Source: Ottelia alismoides (taxonomy: Eukaryota; Streptophyta; Magnoliopsida; Alismatales; Hydrocharitaceae). From it: a stretch of 64,000 nucleotides of DNA. Numbering within the stretch: position 1 is the stretch's first letter; the number at the start of each line of letters is the position of its first letter. Position numbers and translations under genes: made by a program. The notes under the pieces are model-generated. The model was given only the letters and a program-made list of their open reading frames with translations, had not been told where the DNA came from and did no database searches. Of the stretch, positions 19,837 to 30,610 are shown one piece after another. The DNA lies in contig JAZKJV010002626.1 of the NCBI GenBank assembly GCA_037367405.1, forward strand, positions 310,001-374,000. Direction: 5' to 3'.

Positions 19837-22487
19837 TGAAGGATATGGTTAGATCCTCAAACGCATCACGGAAGCATGAGCGTCGTATCGAATACGACAA
19901 AGAACGACTAGTCGGACTAGTTGTTCTAAGCAGGGGAAATTAAAAAAATTTTCATGCGACGAAACCACATGATCCAAGAACACTTCTCGGATCATTTAGT
20001 CTAAACCACAAACAAGTAATAAGATTACCTCTTGAAGCGTGGTTGCGATCAAGTCTCTAAACGAAGAGACCTCCTGTCTCAAGTCCGATCCGACGGAGGA
20101 GACGCTTGCGAGCACGGGGATGAACCGTGTGCTTCTCGCAATCCATGTTGATGATCCAAGCAGAAGATCTCCTGATCTCGATACACAAATCTGACGTCTT
20201 CTTCACGAGCGAGGCGCACTGAAGGAGACGGAGCTCTACGAACAAATGATCGGGCAGTATAACGACGATGATGCGGCAATGAAGAATCTCTATAGGGCAT
20301 CCATGGTGGACGGCCACATGAGAGGGAGAGAGAGTAGGCATGTAGAGAGAGAAAGAGAGAGAGACTTATGTTCTCTTATGTGTAAAGAAGAGCAAAGGGG
20401 TGCCTCTCCTTTTATATTATTTTGGGATGCATAGATCTCAATACATGGGCAACACAAATCCAATGGCTCTCATTGCTTGTGTTTCTTTTAATGGCCAAGA
20501 TTTATGTGGGTAAAAACCAACAACAATTAATTTAATTTAGATTAAATATATTGATAAATCAATATAAATCAAATCTAAAATTAAATCAACAACATATGGA
20601 GATAATGGAAATGAGAGTGCCTCCTTCCGTATACATGGAGTGGACGACCACCCTTTTCTAATAGGAATAGGTGGCCGTCCCTCCTATTAGTATGGAAGGA
20701 GCATCTCAATGTAATCTTCCTTGATTACATTATTCCATGTATCTTCAATTTATTACAACAATTTTTGTAAATTATTCTAAAAAATAATTCATAATTATTT
20801 TGTGAATATTGCAATCTTGCCATTGGAAAATTGTGAATCATATTCACAACCCAAAATAAAATATAAATTACATTTTCAATTTAATGTCCAATGTGAATCC
20901 AATTCACATTATCTTTTAACTAACAAATGTAAATTACAAATAGCTCTCTCTTATATATTATAAATCACATTTGTAATATTTATGACTAATATGGATATTG
21001 CTATCCACATTATTCATATCCATGATAATTAAATCACATTTAATCATCTTGGATCTCTATTCTCATGTGCCCAAATAATGTGAATCACATTCACATTATT
21101 TACATCTTTAATAATTAAATCACATTAAATTATCTCAGATAACTCTCCTTATAATATGAATCAAATTCATATTATTCATGATAATTAAATCACATTTAAT
21201 CATCAATTTTCTCAATGCTCGGATACATATATCAATAATAGAATTATCCATGAACTCATTCAAGGATAATGTGCTTTCTTCGCGAATACTTGGAGACAAG
21301 GACATGGCGATTGTATTGTTCCACGTATAGTAACTTGGATATTGAGATCATATCTCAAATCCAGATCGTGAGCCTCCCAAAGATGCTTGATTAAATCAAG
21401 ACCGCAAATCTAATCTTCTCATTGCATCTGAATCACATTCAGATCAATGTCCAACATTTGGACCAAGATCATATTACTTCTCTACTAAGAGGAGTCACTA
21501 AAATCCAGACCAGTTTCATCACTCCCTAGGAATGGAAGCGTCATGGTTATACAATCATTTATGATCACATCACCCTCAGCTATTCCTAATACATGTACAT
21601 CCTTCATACTGGAAGACTTAGAATAAACCCGGAATATTGGATCAACTTCATACTGTCTACTTCATGGTTTTATCAGTAAGTTTCTCATTCGATCATTGGG
21701 AGTCGGTATCGATCATATACTTTCCAAAAGCATATGTCATACCTAGGTCTTGATCATATACTTTCCAAAAGTATATATCAAACCTACAAATTCAATCAAG
21801 CTTTCAAAGCGAGACGACCGTGCGCACGGAATTTGATTCTTCCCAATATCTTATGAGTGAGCTCATGTCTTCTGGTTCAGTAACTGAACGTGTATGATCC
21901 CTTTTGAGAGATCGTATTGCTCATATGCCCTTATATGCACACCAGCTCGCTGGTGTATAGACCTTGATTAGGTCATCAACCTATTGGTCTGCCAAATATA
22001 CATACTCAAACATATAGTAACACATCTGTCTCTGGTCAGAGATTGTATGCATGTGTCATGACAACATACGACATAGGACTTTGGTTATCTCGATCTCATT
22101 AAGTCAACTCTTTGACCTAACTAATCTGACACCTCCGAATCTCTATTCCTATGTAGAGGAACTGCATCAAGAGGTCAGTCAGATATCAACCTTTAGAGAT
22201 AAGGATTGCCATCTCCTACTCAGGCTGGAGATCATCTCTTAACGATCATTTGACGGTGCTTGATGAGTCCTCAATCTAACTCTTTAGATATTCATCCAAG
22301 CACCAACCTCTATGATTCAACAGTTGAATCAACAGTTGTATGATCATCAAGATGGCCATGGTACATAACCCTGATTGTACTAAGGGGCCTATTATGCAAA
22401 TTATTTATTCTTCATTTCAGATCAGGGAATGATATTTGCAATAACATTTATTGCATAATGGCTCACCGTGGGCTCACATGTCCAACA
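19837..22487 (-). repeat. 5' LTR of Copia copy C
   Basis: This is the partner of 11839-14483, 2651 bp, with TG...CA ends. A minus-strand TATAAAAG lies at 20416-20409 and the paired iterons at about 21700-21782. It ends at CATGTCCAACA, after which TCCAC gives the right target duplication. Confidence 0.93.
20409..20416 (-). promoter_or_regulatory. TATA box of right LTR C
   Basis: TATAAAAG on the minus strand, equivalent to 12406-12413. It would drive transcription of copy C, this being the 5' LTR. Confidence 0.6.
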
Positions 22488-23090
22488 TCCACTGCCTGGT
22501 CAACCTCCGACCCTAACCGATGATGCTCGATCCCAATCAGACACCACATCCCAACATGGTCTTTGCCATTTCCGCTGCCACAAAAGCGGTGGCCCTCAAT
22601 CGTGCTGCGTCATCTCCTCTGCGACACATGCGTCTCCGCCAGCCAACAATCAAAATTCACCAATCGAAGAAGGCGACGCCCTCCGCTCCTGTTGTTGGAT
22701 GAAATTGAGGAGAGTGGAGACACCAAACATTAGGCCCCTTGCTTGAGAAGAAAGAAGACGGAACCCTAGGCGTTATTTTTCTGAAAAAAATTGCAACCAC
22801 CCCCTCAAAAGTTCTGAAAATTACATGAACAACCCTGTAAACCAGAACATCACGCACATGACACACTTTAATTGCGTAAATTACACTTTCTTCCCTCTTA
22901 TTTATTCCTTATTAAATTTGGTTGTAAAACTTTGGATATTTGCAAACTAGTCCTACGATTCCAGACTTGATTTTGCTTGCTTTTCATATTTAAATAAGCA
23001 TCTTTCTTTGGTCAATAAAATTCCCAAAAATCATGCTATGCTTCTAATGTGCTTATCTTTCTAGCAAAAAATTTTTCATTGCATTTTGTC
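22488..23090 (+). repeat. G1 3' LTR, second segment
   Basis: After copy C, the GC-richer leader-like DNA of 11560-11838 continues to about 22760. It is followed by loosely iterated 'agggN..TTGCAAA/TTGTAAA' segments (22786-23000), the same order of blocks (GC-rich leader, then iterated segments) as in the G5 LTRs. No coding content is credible. It is broken at 23090 by the solo LTR. Confidence 0.5.
23086..23090 (+). repeat. Left target duplication of solo LTR
   Basis: TTGTC, identical to 25705-25709 on the other side of the solo LTR. Confidence 0.92.
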
Positions 23091-24811
23091 TGTTGGACAT
23101 GCCAACCCTGGAGAGCCATTATGCAATAAATATTATTGTAATTCACTCCTTAATTTGAAATTAAGAATAACTAATTTGCATAATAGGCCCCTTAGTACAA
23201 TCTGGGTTATGTACCATGTCCATCTTAATGATCATACAACCGTTGATTTTATTATTGAATCATAGAGACTAGTGCTTGGATGAATATCTAAAGAGTTTGG
23301 TTGAGGACTCGTCAAGCACCGTCAAATGATTGTTAAGATGTGATCTCGAGCCTAAGTAGGAGATGGCAATCCTTATCTCTAACGGCTGATATCTGAAGGA
23401 TCTCTTGATGCAAGTGCATAAGAATAAAGATTCGGAGGTGTTAGATGAGTTAGGTCAAAGAGTTGACTTAATGAGATCGAGATAACCAAAGTCCTATGTC
23501 GTATGCTGTCGCGATATAGGCATGCATCCTCTGACATGAGACAGATGTATGTCTGAGTATGTACATTTGGCAGACCAATAGGTTGACGACCTAACCAAGG
23601 TCTATACACCGGTATGCTGGTTTGCATGCAAGGGCATATGAGTAATACGATCTCTCAAAGGGATCATACAGGTTCATTTACTGAACCGGAATACATGAGC
23701 TCACTCATGAGATATTGAGAAGAATCAAATTCCGTACATGGTCATCTCGCTTTAGAAGCTTGACTGAATTTGTAGCCTTGATATATACTTTTGGAAAGTA
23801 TATGATCAACACCTGGGTATGATATATGCTTTTGGAAAGTATATGATCAATACCAACTCCCAATGATCGAATGAGGAAACCTACTGATAAAACTCTGAAG
23901 TAGACAATGTAAAATTGATCTTATACTTCAGGTTTAATCATAGGTCTTCCAGTATGAAGGATGTACAAGTATTGGGAATACCTGAGGGTGTAAACGATTG
24001 TATAACCATGACGCTTCCATTCCTAGGGAGTGATGCAACAGGTCTAGATTTTAGTGATTTCTCTCGTAGAGAAGTGATCTAATTTTATTCCAAATGCTGG
24101 ACATTGATCTGAATGTGATTTAGATACAATGAGAAGATTAGATCTACGGTCTTGATTTAATCAAGCATCTATGGAAGGTCCGTAAGATCTGGATTTGAGA
24201 TTTGATCTCAATATCCAAGTCACTATATGTGGAACAATACAATCGCTCTTTCCTTATCTCCAAGTATCCGCGAAGAAAACACATTATCCTTGAAAGAGTT
24301 CATGGATAATTTCATTGTTGATATATGTATCCAAGCATCGAGAAAATTGATAATTAAATGTGATTTAATTATCATGGATAATATGAATTTAATTCATATT
24401 ATAGGGAGAGTTATCTGAGATAATTAAATGTGATTTAATTATTAAAGATATAAATTATGTGAATGTGATTCATATTATTTTGGCATATGAGAATAGAGAT
24501 CCAAGATGAATAAAAATGATTTTATACTCATGGGTATGAATAGTGTGGATAGCACTATCCATATTAAATATATATATAATATAAATGTGATTTATAATAT
24601 ATTAGAGAGAACATATTATGATTTATATTTGTTAATTAATTATTGATGTGAATTGGATTCACATTGGATGATTAATTAAAATATGATTTACATTTTGTTT
24701 TGGGATGTGAATTTGATTCATATTTTTTCAATGGCATGATTGCAACATGTCACAGGATAATTATGAATTATTTTTGTGAAATAATTTACAACAATTGTTG
24801 TTGTAAATACT

Positions 24812-24881
24812 CGAGATCTCATGAGATAATGTTATCTCATGAGATAACGAGATCTCATGAGATAATGAGATCTCATGAGAT
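24812..24881 (+). repeat. Palindromic GAGATCTCATGAGAT repeats in the solo LTR
   Basis: Four head-to-tail units of about 18 nt, each containing ATCTCATGAGAT, itself a perfect palindrome. The B LTRs have only one to two diverged units at the same place (36548-36590, 44320-44365), so this is a local expansion. Confidence 0.85.
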
Positions 24882-25120
24882 GTTGGTAGCCGTCCCCCCT
24901 TTTTAGGAGATATGGTTTGTCTCCTCAATATCTCCAAGGATAACTAATTGATTTGATTTGGATTTAAATATATTGATTTATCGATATATATTAAATTAAA
25001 TTAATTTAATTGTTGTTGTGTTTCTACAACAAGATCATGGTCATTGAAAGAAACATAAATCAAACTCAACCAATGATCGTGTGTTGTCCATGGATTGGGA
25101 TCCATGGACTCCCAAAACCC

Positions 25121-25127
25121 TATATAA
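25121..25127 (+). promoter_or_regulatory. TATA box of solo LTR
   Basis: TATATAA lies about 20-40 bp downstream of the CCATGGATTGGGATCCATGG inverted block and upstream of the conserved GAAGAGGCACCCC leader start. The promoter appears sequence-intact. Confidence 0.7.
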
Positions 25128-25704
25128 GAAGAGGCACCCCTTGCTCTTCGAGAGATAAAAGATAATGAATGCTCTCTCCCTCACTTTTTCTCCATACGCC
25201 AAGCCTCTCTCTCTCTCTCTCTCTTATAATGGTCGTCCACCGTGGAGCCATTGTGAGAGTCGTCATCGACACAGCATCGCTGTTATGCTGCCGGATTATC
25301 TACTCGTGGATCTCCATCTCCTTCGGTGCGTCTCGCTCGTGAAGAAGATGTTGGATCTCATGAGAGATCAGGAGATCCGCCGCTTGGATCATCAACATTG
25401 ATTTCGAGGAGCACGCGATTCATCCCCGCGCTTGCAAGTATCTCCTCCGTTGGATCGGACTTGAGATAGGAGGTCTCTTAGTTAGAGACTCGAACGCAAC
25501 CACGCTTAAAAAGGTAACCCTATTACCTAATTGTGGTTTAGATGAAATGATTCAAGAAGTGTTCTTGGATCATGTGGTTTCATCGTTTTAAAAATTTTAA
25601 AATTCTGCTACATCGAGCAACTAGTGCAACTAGTCGCTCCTGATCATATTCGATGCGATCCTCACGCTTCTGTGATGCACTTGAGGATTTTCCCATATCC
25701 TTCA

Positions 25705-26600
25705 TTGTCATCATTTCTTATTATTAAAAAAATAAAAAATAGTATCTTTTTCTCTTCTTGAAATTCTAAAATTCATAAAAATTTGAATATTGCTCCAGAA
25801 AATTCCAAAAAAATAGAGTAGTTTTATTCATAGTATTTTAATTTCTATCCAAATTTCACGTATTAATTCTTTTCAAAACCCAAAAAATTGAAAAACATCA
25901 AAAATCTTATAAAATTAATAGAAAATTATGCAAAAAAATCCAAGAAGTCGTGATTTCAGTCCCTGTTTGTAGATATTTATCCTTATTTTATCATAAAATA
26001 ATTGCCAGGAGTTTTGGGGCATCTAAAATATTTTTTAGTTGCAAATTTCTCCATGCTGTGTACTGTTCATCGTTTTTACCATTGTTTATTTTTAGAAGAA
26101 TACAAAACATCTGAAAACTCAATCAAAATTCCCAAAAATATTTCAAAATATTTAAAACCCAAAGATATTTTATTTGGAATCTTCTGAGAATTTCTGATAT
26201 AGTTGAAAAATACAAAAATAGTTTGATGTGCGTCTTTCTTATCTCGTGCATATTGTTCTTTATTTGAAAAAAATTGCAAAATTAAAATCACTAAAAAAAA
26301 TTTAATCAGAAAATAAAAAATAGAAATAAAAAACTATAAAAATTTCAAAATAGAAAAGTTCTACAAAAAGCAATGATAGTTTGCCTTTGAGCTTCCTGCT
26401 TTTCTCTTAATTGATGTTCATCGATTATTTGAATAGCCATCGGGAATTGTAGCCTCCCCGAGTTCAATCTTGTCTGCTATACAAGTAAATAAGTTGCAAA
26501 ATCTCCTCTTGATATGCATTATTTTTTATAATTATTTCGCATGAAAAAAATAATAATTGTTTGTTTGTCGTGAGATAATTTAGGGATAACGACGAATTTA
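25705..26600 (+). repeat. G1 3' LTR, third segment, to G2 junction
   Basis: AT-rich DNA with many A-runs follows the solo LTR. Near 26410 the sequence TTCATCGATTATTTG resembles the ATTATCGATTATTAAAG near the LTR end of G5 (read on its coding strand), suggesting the G1 LTR end is close to 26.4-26.6 kb. The exact end and target duplication are not resolved. No genes seen. Confidence 0.4.
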
Positions 26601-26639
26601 TATCAATTAAACCAAAACCCGAAGATCTCTTGCAACACC

Positions 26640-26900
26640 TAGTTAGAAGGTGCAATTATTTGATGTAAAGTTGAACATATTCTTGAGCAATTTGAAGAGT
26701 AAATGGATAGGGCCATTTTTTATAAAAATTATGCGTGATAACGATAGTATACTGATATATGAATTGGCATCTAACACACAACCATTCATAGTTAACATAT
26801 AGTTGCTGAAGCCATATTTAGAGTATGATACATTCCTGTTCATTGTCGATTCGATTTTTGTATTATTTGATGATGATATCCTTGCAACATCTGAAGATTC
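26640..26900 (+). pseudogene. G2 integrase C-terminal remnant
   Basis: Matches G1 7545-7800 at DNA level: the segment around the GPF/Y module (here frame-broken), then the 'S-N-T-Q-P-F-I-V-N' and 'L-L-K-P-Y/H-L' equivalents near 26770-26825, followed by the 'HDTFL' and 'DS' equivalents. There are stops in all frames. It represents only the last 90 or so codons of the polyprotein. Confidence 0.75.
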
Positions 26901-27003
26901 TAACAATGCTCAAGACAAAAATATTTTTCTTTATTGATTCTTTTTCACTATCCCTTTCATTATATAATTCTTCCATGTTATTCATTCATCCTTTTATCGG
27001 TGC

Positions 27004-27040
27004 TATTCTTAGTAGGACCATATCTTAATTATAGGGGGGA
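27004..27040 (+). promoter_or_regulatory. Stem-loop + PPT-like module 1 (G2)
   Basis: TATTCTTAG and CTTAATTATA arms lead into GGGGGGA. Pairing is weaker than in G1. Confidence 0.4.
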
Positions 27041-27104
27041 TGAATGCATTTGAGTTATTCTTTATTATTCTCTCGCTTTTCCTCTAACTTGTTTATAATT
27101 TTTT

Positions 27105-27142
27105 TATATAGTTAGATGAATTTTACCCTAAGTATAGGGGGA
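27105..27142 (+). promoter_or_regulatory. Stem-loop + PPT-like module 2 (G2)
   Basis: TATATAGTTAGATG, a T-rich loop and CCCTAAGTATA are followed by GGGGGA. The 3' arm and purine tract are intact. Confidence 0.45.
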
Positions 27143-27210
27143 GATAAGTCAGTTGTTGATTTTGTAAAATTCTAATCCTTAATCATCCCTACTCTAGGGA
27201 CAATCTGCTA

Positions 27211-27246
27211 TATTTAGGATAAGTTGATCCAAAGAATATGGAGGAC
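27211..27246 (+). promoter_or_regulatory. Stem-loop module 3 (G2), purine tract decayed
   Basis: The arms TATTTAGGAT and ATCCAAAGAATA enclose AAGTTG. The following tract is TGGAGGAC instead of an unbroken G run. Confidence 0.4.
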
Positions 27247-27294
27247 GAGTGACTTCTTATTCTTTTATTTGGGTTGTTGTAGTATAGACTTTTC

Positions 27295-27372
27295 TATACT
27301 TAGCATGAGTTATGTCTTCCTTTATTGCTCTCTGATCACTTTGAAGACATAGTTCGAGATGAGTATAGGGGG
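27295..27372 (+). promoter_or_regulatory. Stem-loop + PPT-like module 4 (G2)
   Basis: Counterpart of G1 module 4. The arms beginning TATACTTAGCATGAG and ending GAGATGAGTATA enclose an inner stem TATGTCTTC/GAAGACATA and lead into GGGGGT. Confidence 0.55.
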
Positions 27373-29074
27373 TCGTATATATGTATAAATATGACATCTA
27401 CAACTCATACTTTTTGTATTTGATAATACGGCTAATACAACTTTGGGTAAAGGTACGCAATGAATCATTCTTGTAGAATGTGTAATTTTTTTAAAATGTG
27501 TTTGTAAAAATTGGTTTGAAATTATTTTCGAAACTGGTTGTAAAATGTTTTGAAAAAATTTTTGTAAAATGTTTTCAAATCTTTTGAAAAACATTCTTTT
27601 ATAAATGATTATAAAAATATTGCAGAATTTATCTGTAAAATAATTTTGACAATTTCTTTGAAAAGTATTTTCAAAAAAAGTTTAAAATGTTTGATTAATG
27701 TTTGTAAAAAATGTTTTCAAATTATTTTGAAAATCATGTAGATAATATCATTGCAAAATTCTTAAAATAAAAATTCTTGTATAAAATGTGTACATACTTG
27801 TATAAAAATTCTTTATATGCTTGTATAATTCTTATGAATATGTATAATACTTGTGAATATATTAAATTCACTAACCCTTTCCAAAAATCTATGAAAATTG
27901 AAAAAAAGTTCAAATTCCATTTTTTTTAAAAAATCCTTAAAAAGGTAAAAATTAGAAAAATATTTCACAAAAATATGTTCTGTAAAGCATAAGCATTTTT
28001 TAAAATGATTTTGACAATTTGAACTAGTCTAAATAAAATATGAAGATTGGAGTTGTATCTAGACCTTAATCCACTTAATTTCATAGGAATTGGATATTGG
28101 ACTATGTTTACATGTCATCTTAATTAAATTAAGTAGAATATTTTGAAGCGCATGCATGACTCTTGCATATAATGATCTAACTTGGACAAGTACTTTACAC
28201 TTAGCTCAATGCTGAGGAGGCGGTGAGGGCATGATTCTTTAGCTTGAGAACGAGTAGGTGTGGAAACATACGTCACCTCAATAGGTAGCCAATACCCCCA
28301 ACCTTATCTAGTGGTGTGGATGTCTAAATACAGGACATTGTGGGTTGCAATAAAGCTTCAGAAAAGTGGGATACTCTACGAACTCAAGAAGAAAAATTCC
28401 TTTTGTAAATGTTTTTCTATATGGTAAAAATAAATGTCTATAAAATAAAGACTACAAAATAATAGGCTGGAAAAAAGTAAATGAAAACTCGATCTCGTTG
28501 GAGTTATGTATCAGAAAGTAAGTCAAAATTTCAAGGTTGCATGTAGCTAGGGACTTGATACACTGGCCAAGATCACAAGATATGTAACTGCACTGTTCAC
28601 AATCCATCCTTCCTTTCTACACCCTCTTCTTGAACTAGTTGTACTTGAACTTAAAAGGAAACACCCCGATCCTCAAGGAAAGAGTAACTAGATTAAGGAA
28701 TTAGGGTTATCTTGCTATGGGAGATTGTTTCTTGCTATTTTTGATGAGAAAAACAACATTCACAAACACTGTACATTTGAGACTCGTAGTCATAGGGGTT
28801 TGCGTAGACTTATTCTAATATGGATATTGAGACGATTAGAATAGAGGATTGTGGAACTTGAGAGCTTTTAAATTTTAGAACATGTTCCCACCAAGGTTCC
28901 AAACAAACTAATAATCCAAATGTCTATCTATGACCCAAACTTTGATTTTATGGATATAAGTTTAAAAGTTATTATCATTCTATGATCTTTATTTTCGTTT
29001 TCTTTTTTCTCTTTTGCATCACTTATTCTTCTAATAAGTGTTTGTAAGGTACTAGCAAATGTATGCATAGAGGA
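27373..29074 (+). other. G2 3' UTR spacer
   Basis: AT-rich spacer with many TTGTAAAA(T) runs (27480-27800), then the block shared with G1 (28060-28760). No gene is supported. Confidence 0.6.
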
Positions 29075-29908
29075 GTGGTGAATTATCATCCATATACCTT
29101 TATTCTTCCATTTTGTATTTAAATCCCTAGTAAAACACCTGTAAATACTTCTATCTTGTACAAATTAACATTCAACTTTCATTTGTTGCTAGTCTGTAGT
29201 TAGTGTATAAACACTTATGTTTATATCCAAAATTACAGAATAAAGAAAATAAAAGAGAAACAAATGAAGTGTCATAGACACTAAATGACCCTAAACAACG
29301 AGACCAAGTCAATATTGACTAGGTTGACTATGAATAAAGTAGGGGGAGAAAACAACCAATATACTGTTCAAAACCCTAATTTCATATGCTGTAAATACCA
29401 TTTTGCACTATTTTATTCTTCATATTACACACCTCAAATAATAAAATTTTCAACGTGAAACATGTACATATTAATATATAGAAAATTATTAAAATAATAA
29501 CAAATAAAAATAATAGATATTGTAACTTGTACACACAGATAAAAATGTCACAAATCAAATTTCACAAACAAATATCTACTCCATATGTACTCCAATTGAA
29601 CCAAAATCACCTCCAATGTGTTTCAAGTAAAATTATCTATATAATGAAGTTAGCCTTTCTTGCTGTGTCACTCCTTTCATAGGGTTGAATTGGGCAGATT
29701 CAGCCATACAGTTTCATTAAAAATGGAGTTAAGATACAAAAGCTGGATTTTGGGGGAACTATTATATTATGCATCTGTATATAAAATTCATATATTCTAT
29801 TCTTTATATTTTTATGACTTTTATATTTTTTAATAATTGTATATATTATTTAAACATATCAAAATATAAGTAGAAATAAAAACTATTAAAAAGACCCTAA
29901 AATAATAA
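29075..29908 (+). repeat. Probable G2 LTR, first segment
   Basis: After a purine-rich stretch (GCATAGAGGAGTGG), the sequence follows the same course as the G1 LTR start: a TTTATTC.T.CATTTTGTATTTAAATCCCT block like 9900-9935. It is interrupted at about 29909 by the inverted-repeat element. Boundaries are approximate. Confidence 0.4.
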
Positions 29909-30025
29909 TGCATTATAATGGATTTTTTTAAATAATTATTAAAAAAATCTTAATTAATTAAATAAGCATGGAGGAAATTTTTTTAAAAAATAGGTATCGA
30001 TCGACACCTGAGGTGCCGATTTGGG
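29909..30025 (+). repeat. Left terminal inverted repeat
   Basis: Pairs with 31206-31337. The outermost matched bases are around ATTATAATGG; beyond that the flanks diverge. Confidence 0.75.
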
Positions 30026-30116
30026 GCGCCCCCTCCAAATCGGCACCTGAGGTGCCGATTTGGGCCATACCCGTTGGCCCCCACTCCAAATCGGCACCTC
30101 AGATGCCGATTTGGGA
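30003..30116 (+). repeat. Palindromic CGGCACCTGAGGTGCCG array
   Basis: Three copies about 35-45 nt apart of a near-perfect palindrome, AAATCGGCACCT and AGGTGCCGATTT around one central base. The right arm has three more, partly damaged, at about 31182-31243. Confidence 0.85.
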
Positions 30117-30129
30117 GATGGCCGTTGGA

Positions 30130-30170
30130 AATTTGCCAACGGTCCCCTCCTCCCCCATTTCTTATATACC
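30130..30170 (+). promoter_or_regulatory. Inverted CCGTTGG block and TATA-like box
   Basis: CCGTTGG and CCAACGG are separated by AAATTTG (about 30122-30142), followed by TTATATACC (30162-30170) and a C run. This has the look of a plant core promoter for the short frame downstream. Confidence 0.4.
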
Positions 30171-30295
30171 CCCCCCCCATTCCATTCTTCTCAAACCCAA
30201 GGCGTCAATTTGACTCTGGACCCTCTCAGCTCATACCGTCTACTCAATATAGTTCAGGAGATTTGCAGTCGCAGATATTTGATAGTGTTCGACAA

Positions 30296-30610
30296 ATGGA
30301 GTTAACTGACTACGATAGACAGTTGTTTGGTATATCCATGATAATACAACAACAACGTCCGGAGTTGCCTCGAAGACCTTCTCCCGGAGTAAGGATCACT
30401 GAGCCTCCTCCATCAGAGCCGCCTCGCCATTCAACAAGTGTATGGACATCAAGAAATCATGAATACCAAACAATCGAACCGCCATGGAAGTCGTCAGCTA
30501 GACTGCATCCTCCAGGGCACGTTCCAACGCATTCAGAACAAATGGCCAAGCAGAAGAAGAAGACAACACATGAGGAGTCTCACAAAAACTTGGGAGATGG
30601 AGGGAAATGA
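30296..30610 (+). CDS. Hypothetical 104-aa proline/arginine-rich protein
   Basis: This start (MELTDYDR) is the first in-frame Met after the TATA-like box at 30162, so it was preferred to the longer frame from 30074, which begins upstream of that box. The product begins with a short mixed helix-like stretch (about residues 1-20), followed by a Pro/Arg/Ser-rich, probably disordered middle with PPSEPPRHS and a Lys-rich tail (KQKKK). I recognise no domain. It lies inside the inverted-repeat element and has AATAAA at about 30739. It may be a remnant of a captured or element-borne gene, or not translated at all. Confidence 0.3.
   Translation: MELTDYDRQLFGISMIIQQQRPELPRRPSPGVRITEPPPSEPPRHSTSVWTSRNHEYQTIEPPWKSSARLHPPGHVPTHSEQMAKQKKKTTHEESHKNLGDGGK

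Larger units (their letters stand above)
11839..22487 (-). mobile_element. Copia copy C, complete element
   Basis: This is the only copy with both LTRs, PBS, PPT and near-matching target duplications. In element orientation (minus strand) it runs from the 5' LTR at 22487-19837, through the PBS (19834-19822), leader, gag, integrase, RT and RNase H remnants, to the PPT (14498-14484) and 3' LTR (14483-11839), 10649 bp in all. The LTR pair looks about 93-95% identical over sampled stretches. Pol is broken by many stops, with one 85-codon RT/RNase H block left open. It sits in the GC-richer part of the G1 LTR. Confidence 0.93.
23091..25704 (+). mobile_element. Solo LTR of the A/B/C Copia family
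   Basis: This is a complete LTR of 2614 bp, TGTTGGACATGCC...ATATCCTTCA, with a perfect 5-bp duplication TTGTC on both sides and no internal sequence or PBS after it. It was therefore formed by recombination between the two LTRs of a full element. It keeps TATATAA at 25121-25127, a CT microsatellite and the paired iterons (about 23787-23862), and has a private palindrome expansion at 24812-24881. It lies inside the G1 LTR only 603 bp from copy C. Confidence 0.95.
26600..29074 (+). mobile_element. Gypsy element G2, 3' remnant
   Basis: This is a second, more decayed relative of G1 in the same orientation. It begins within the integrase C-terminus (homologous to about 7550 onward of G1), then has the module series (27004-27372), A/T-rich spacer and the block shared with G1 at 28060-28760. 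Alignment by eye to G1 continues to the likely LTR start near 29075. The 5' part is absent, replaced by the G1 LTR. Whether G1 was inserted here or a deletion joined them is not resolved. Confidence 0.75.

Noticed and set aside
30074..30610. Full 178-codon frame as the protein of the inverted-repeat element
   Set aside because: Its first 74 codons lie in the palindromic arm and upstream of or over the TATA-like box, so they are unlikely to be transcribed as coding. The shorter start at 30296 was listed instead with low confidence.
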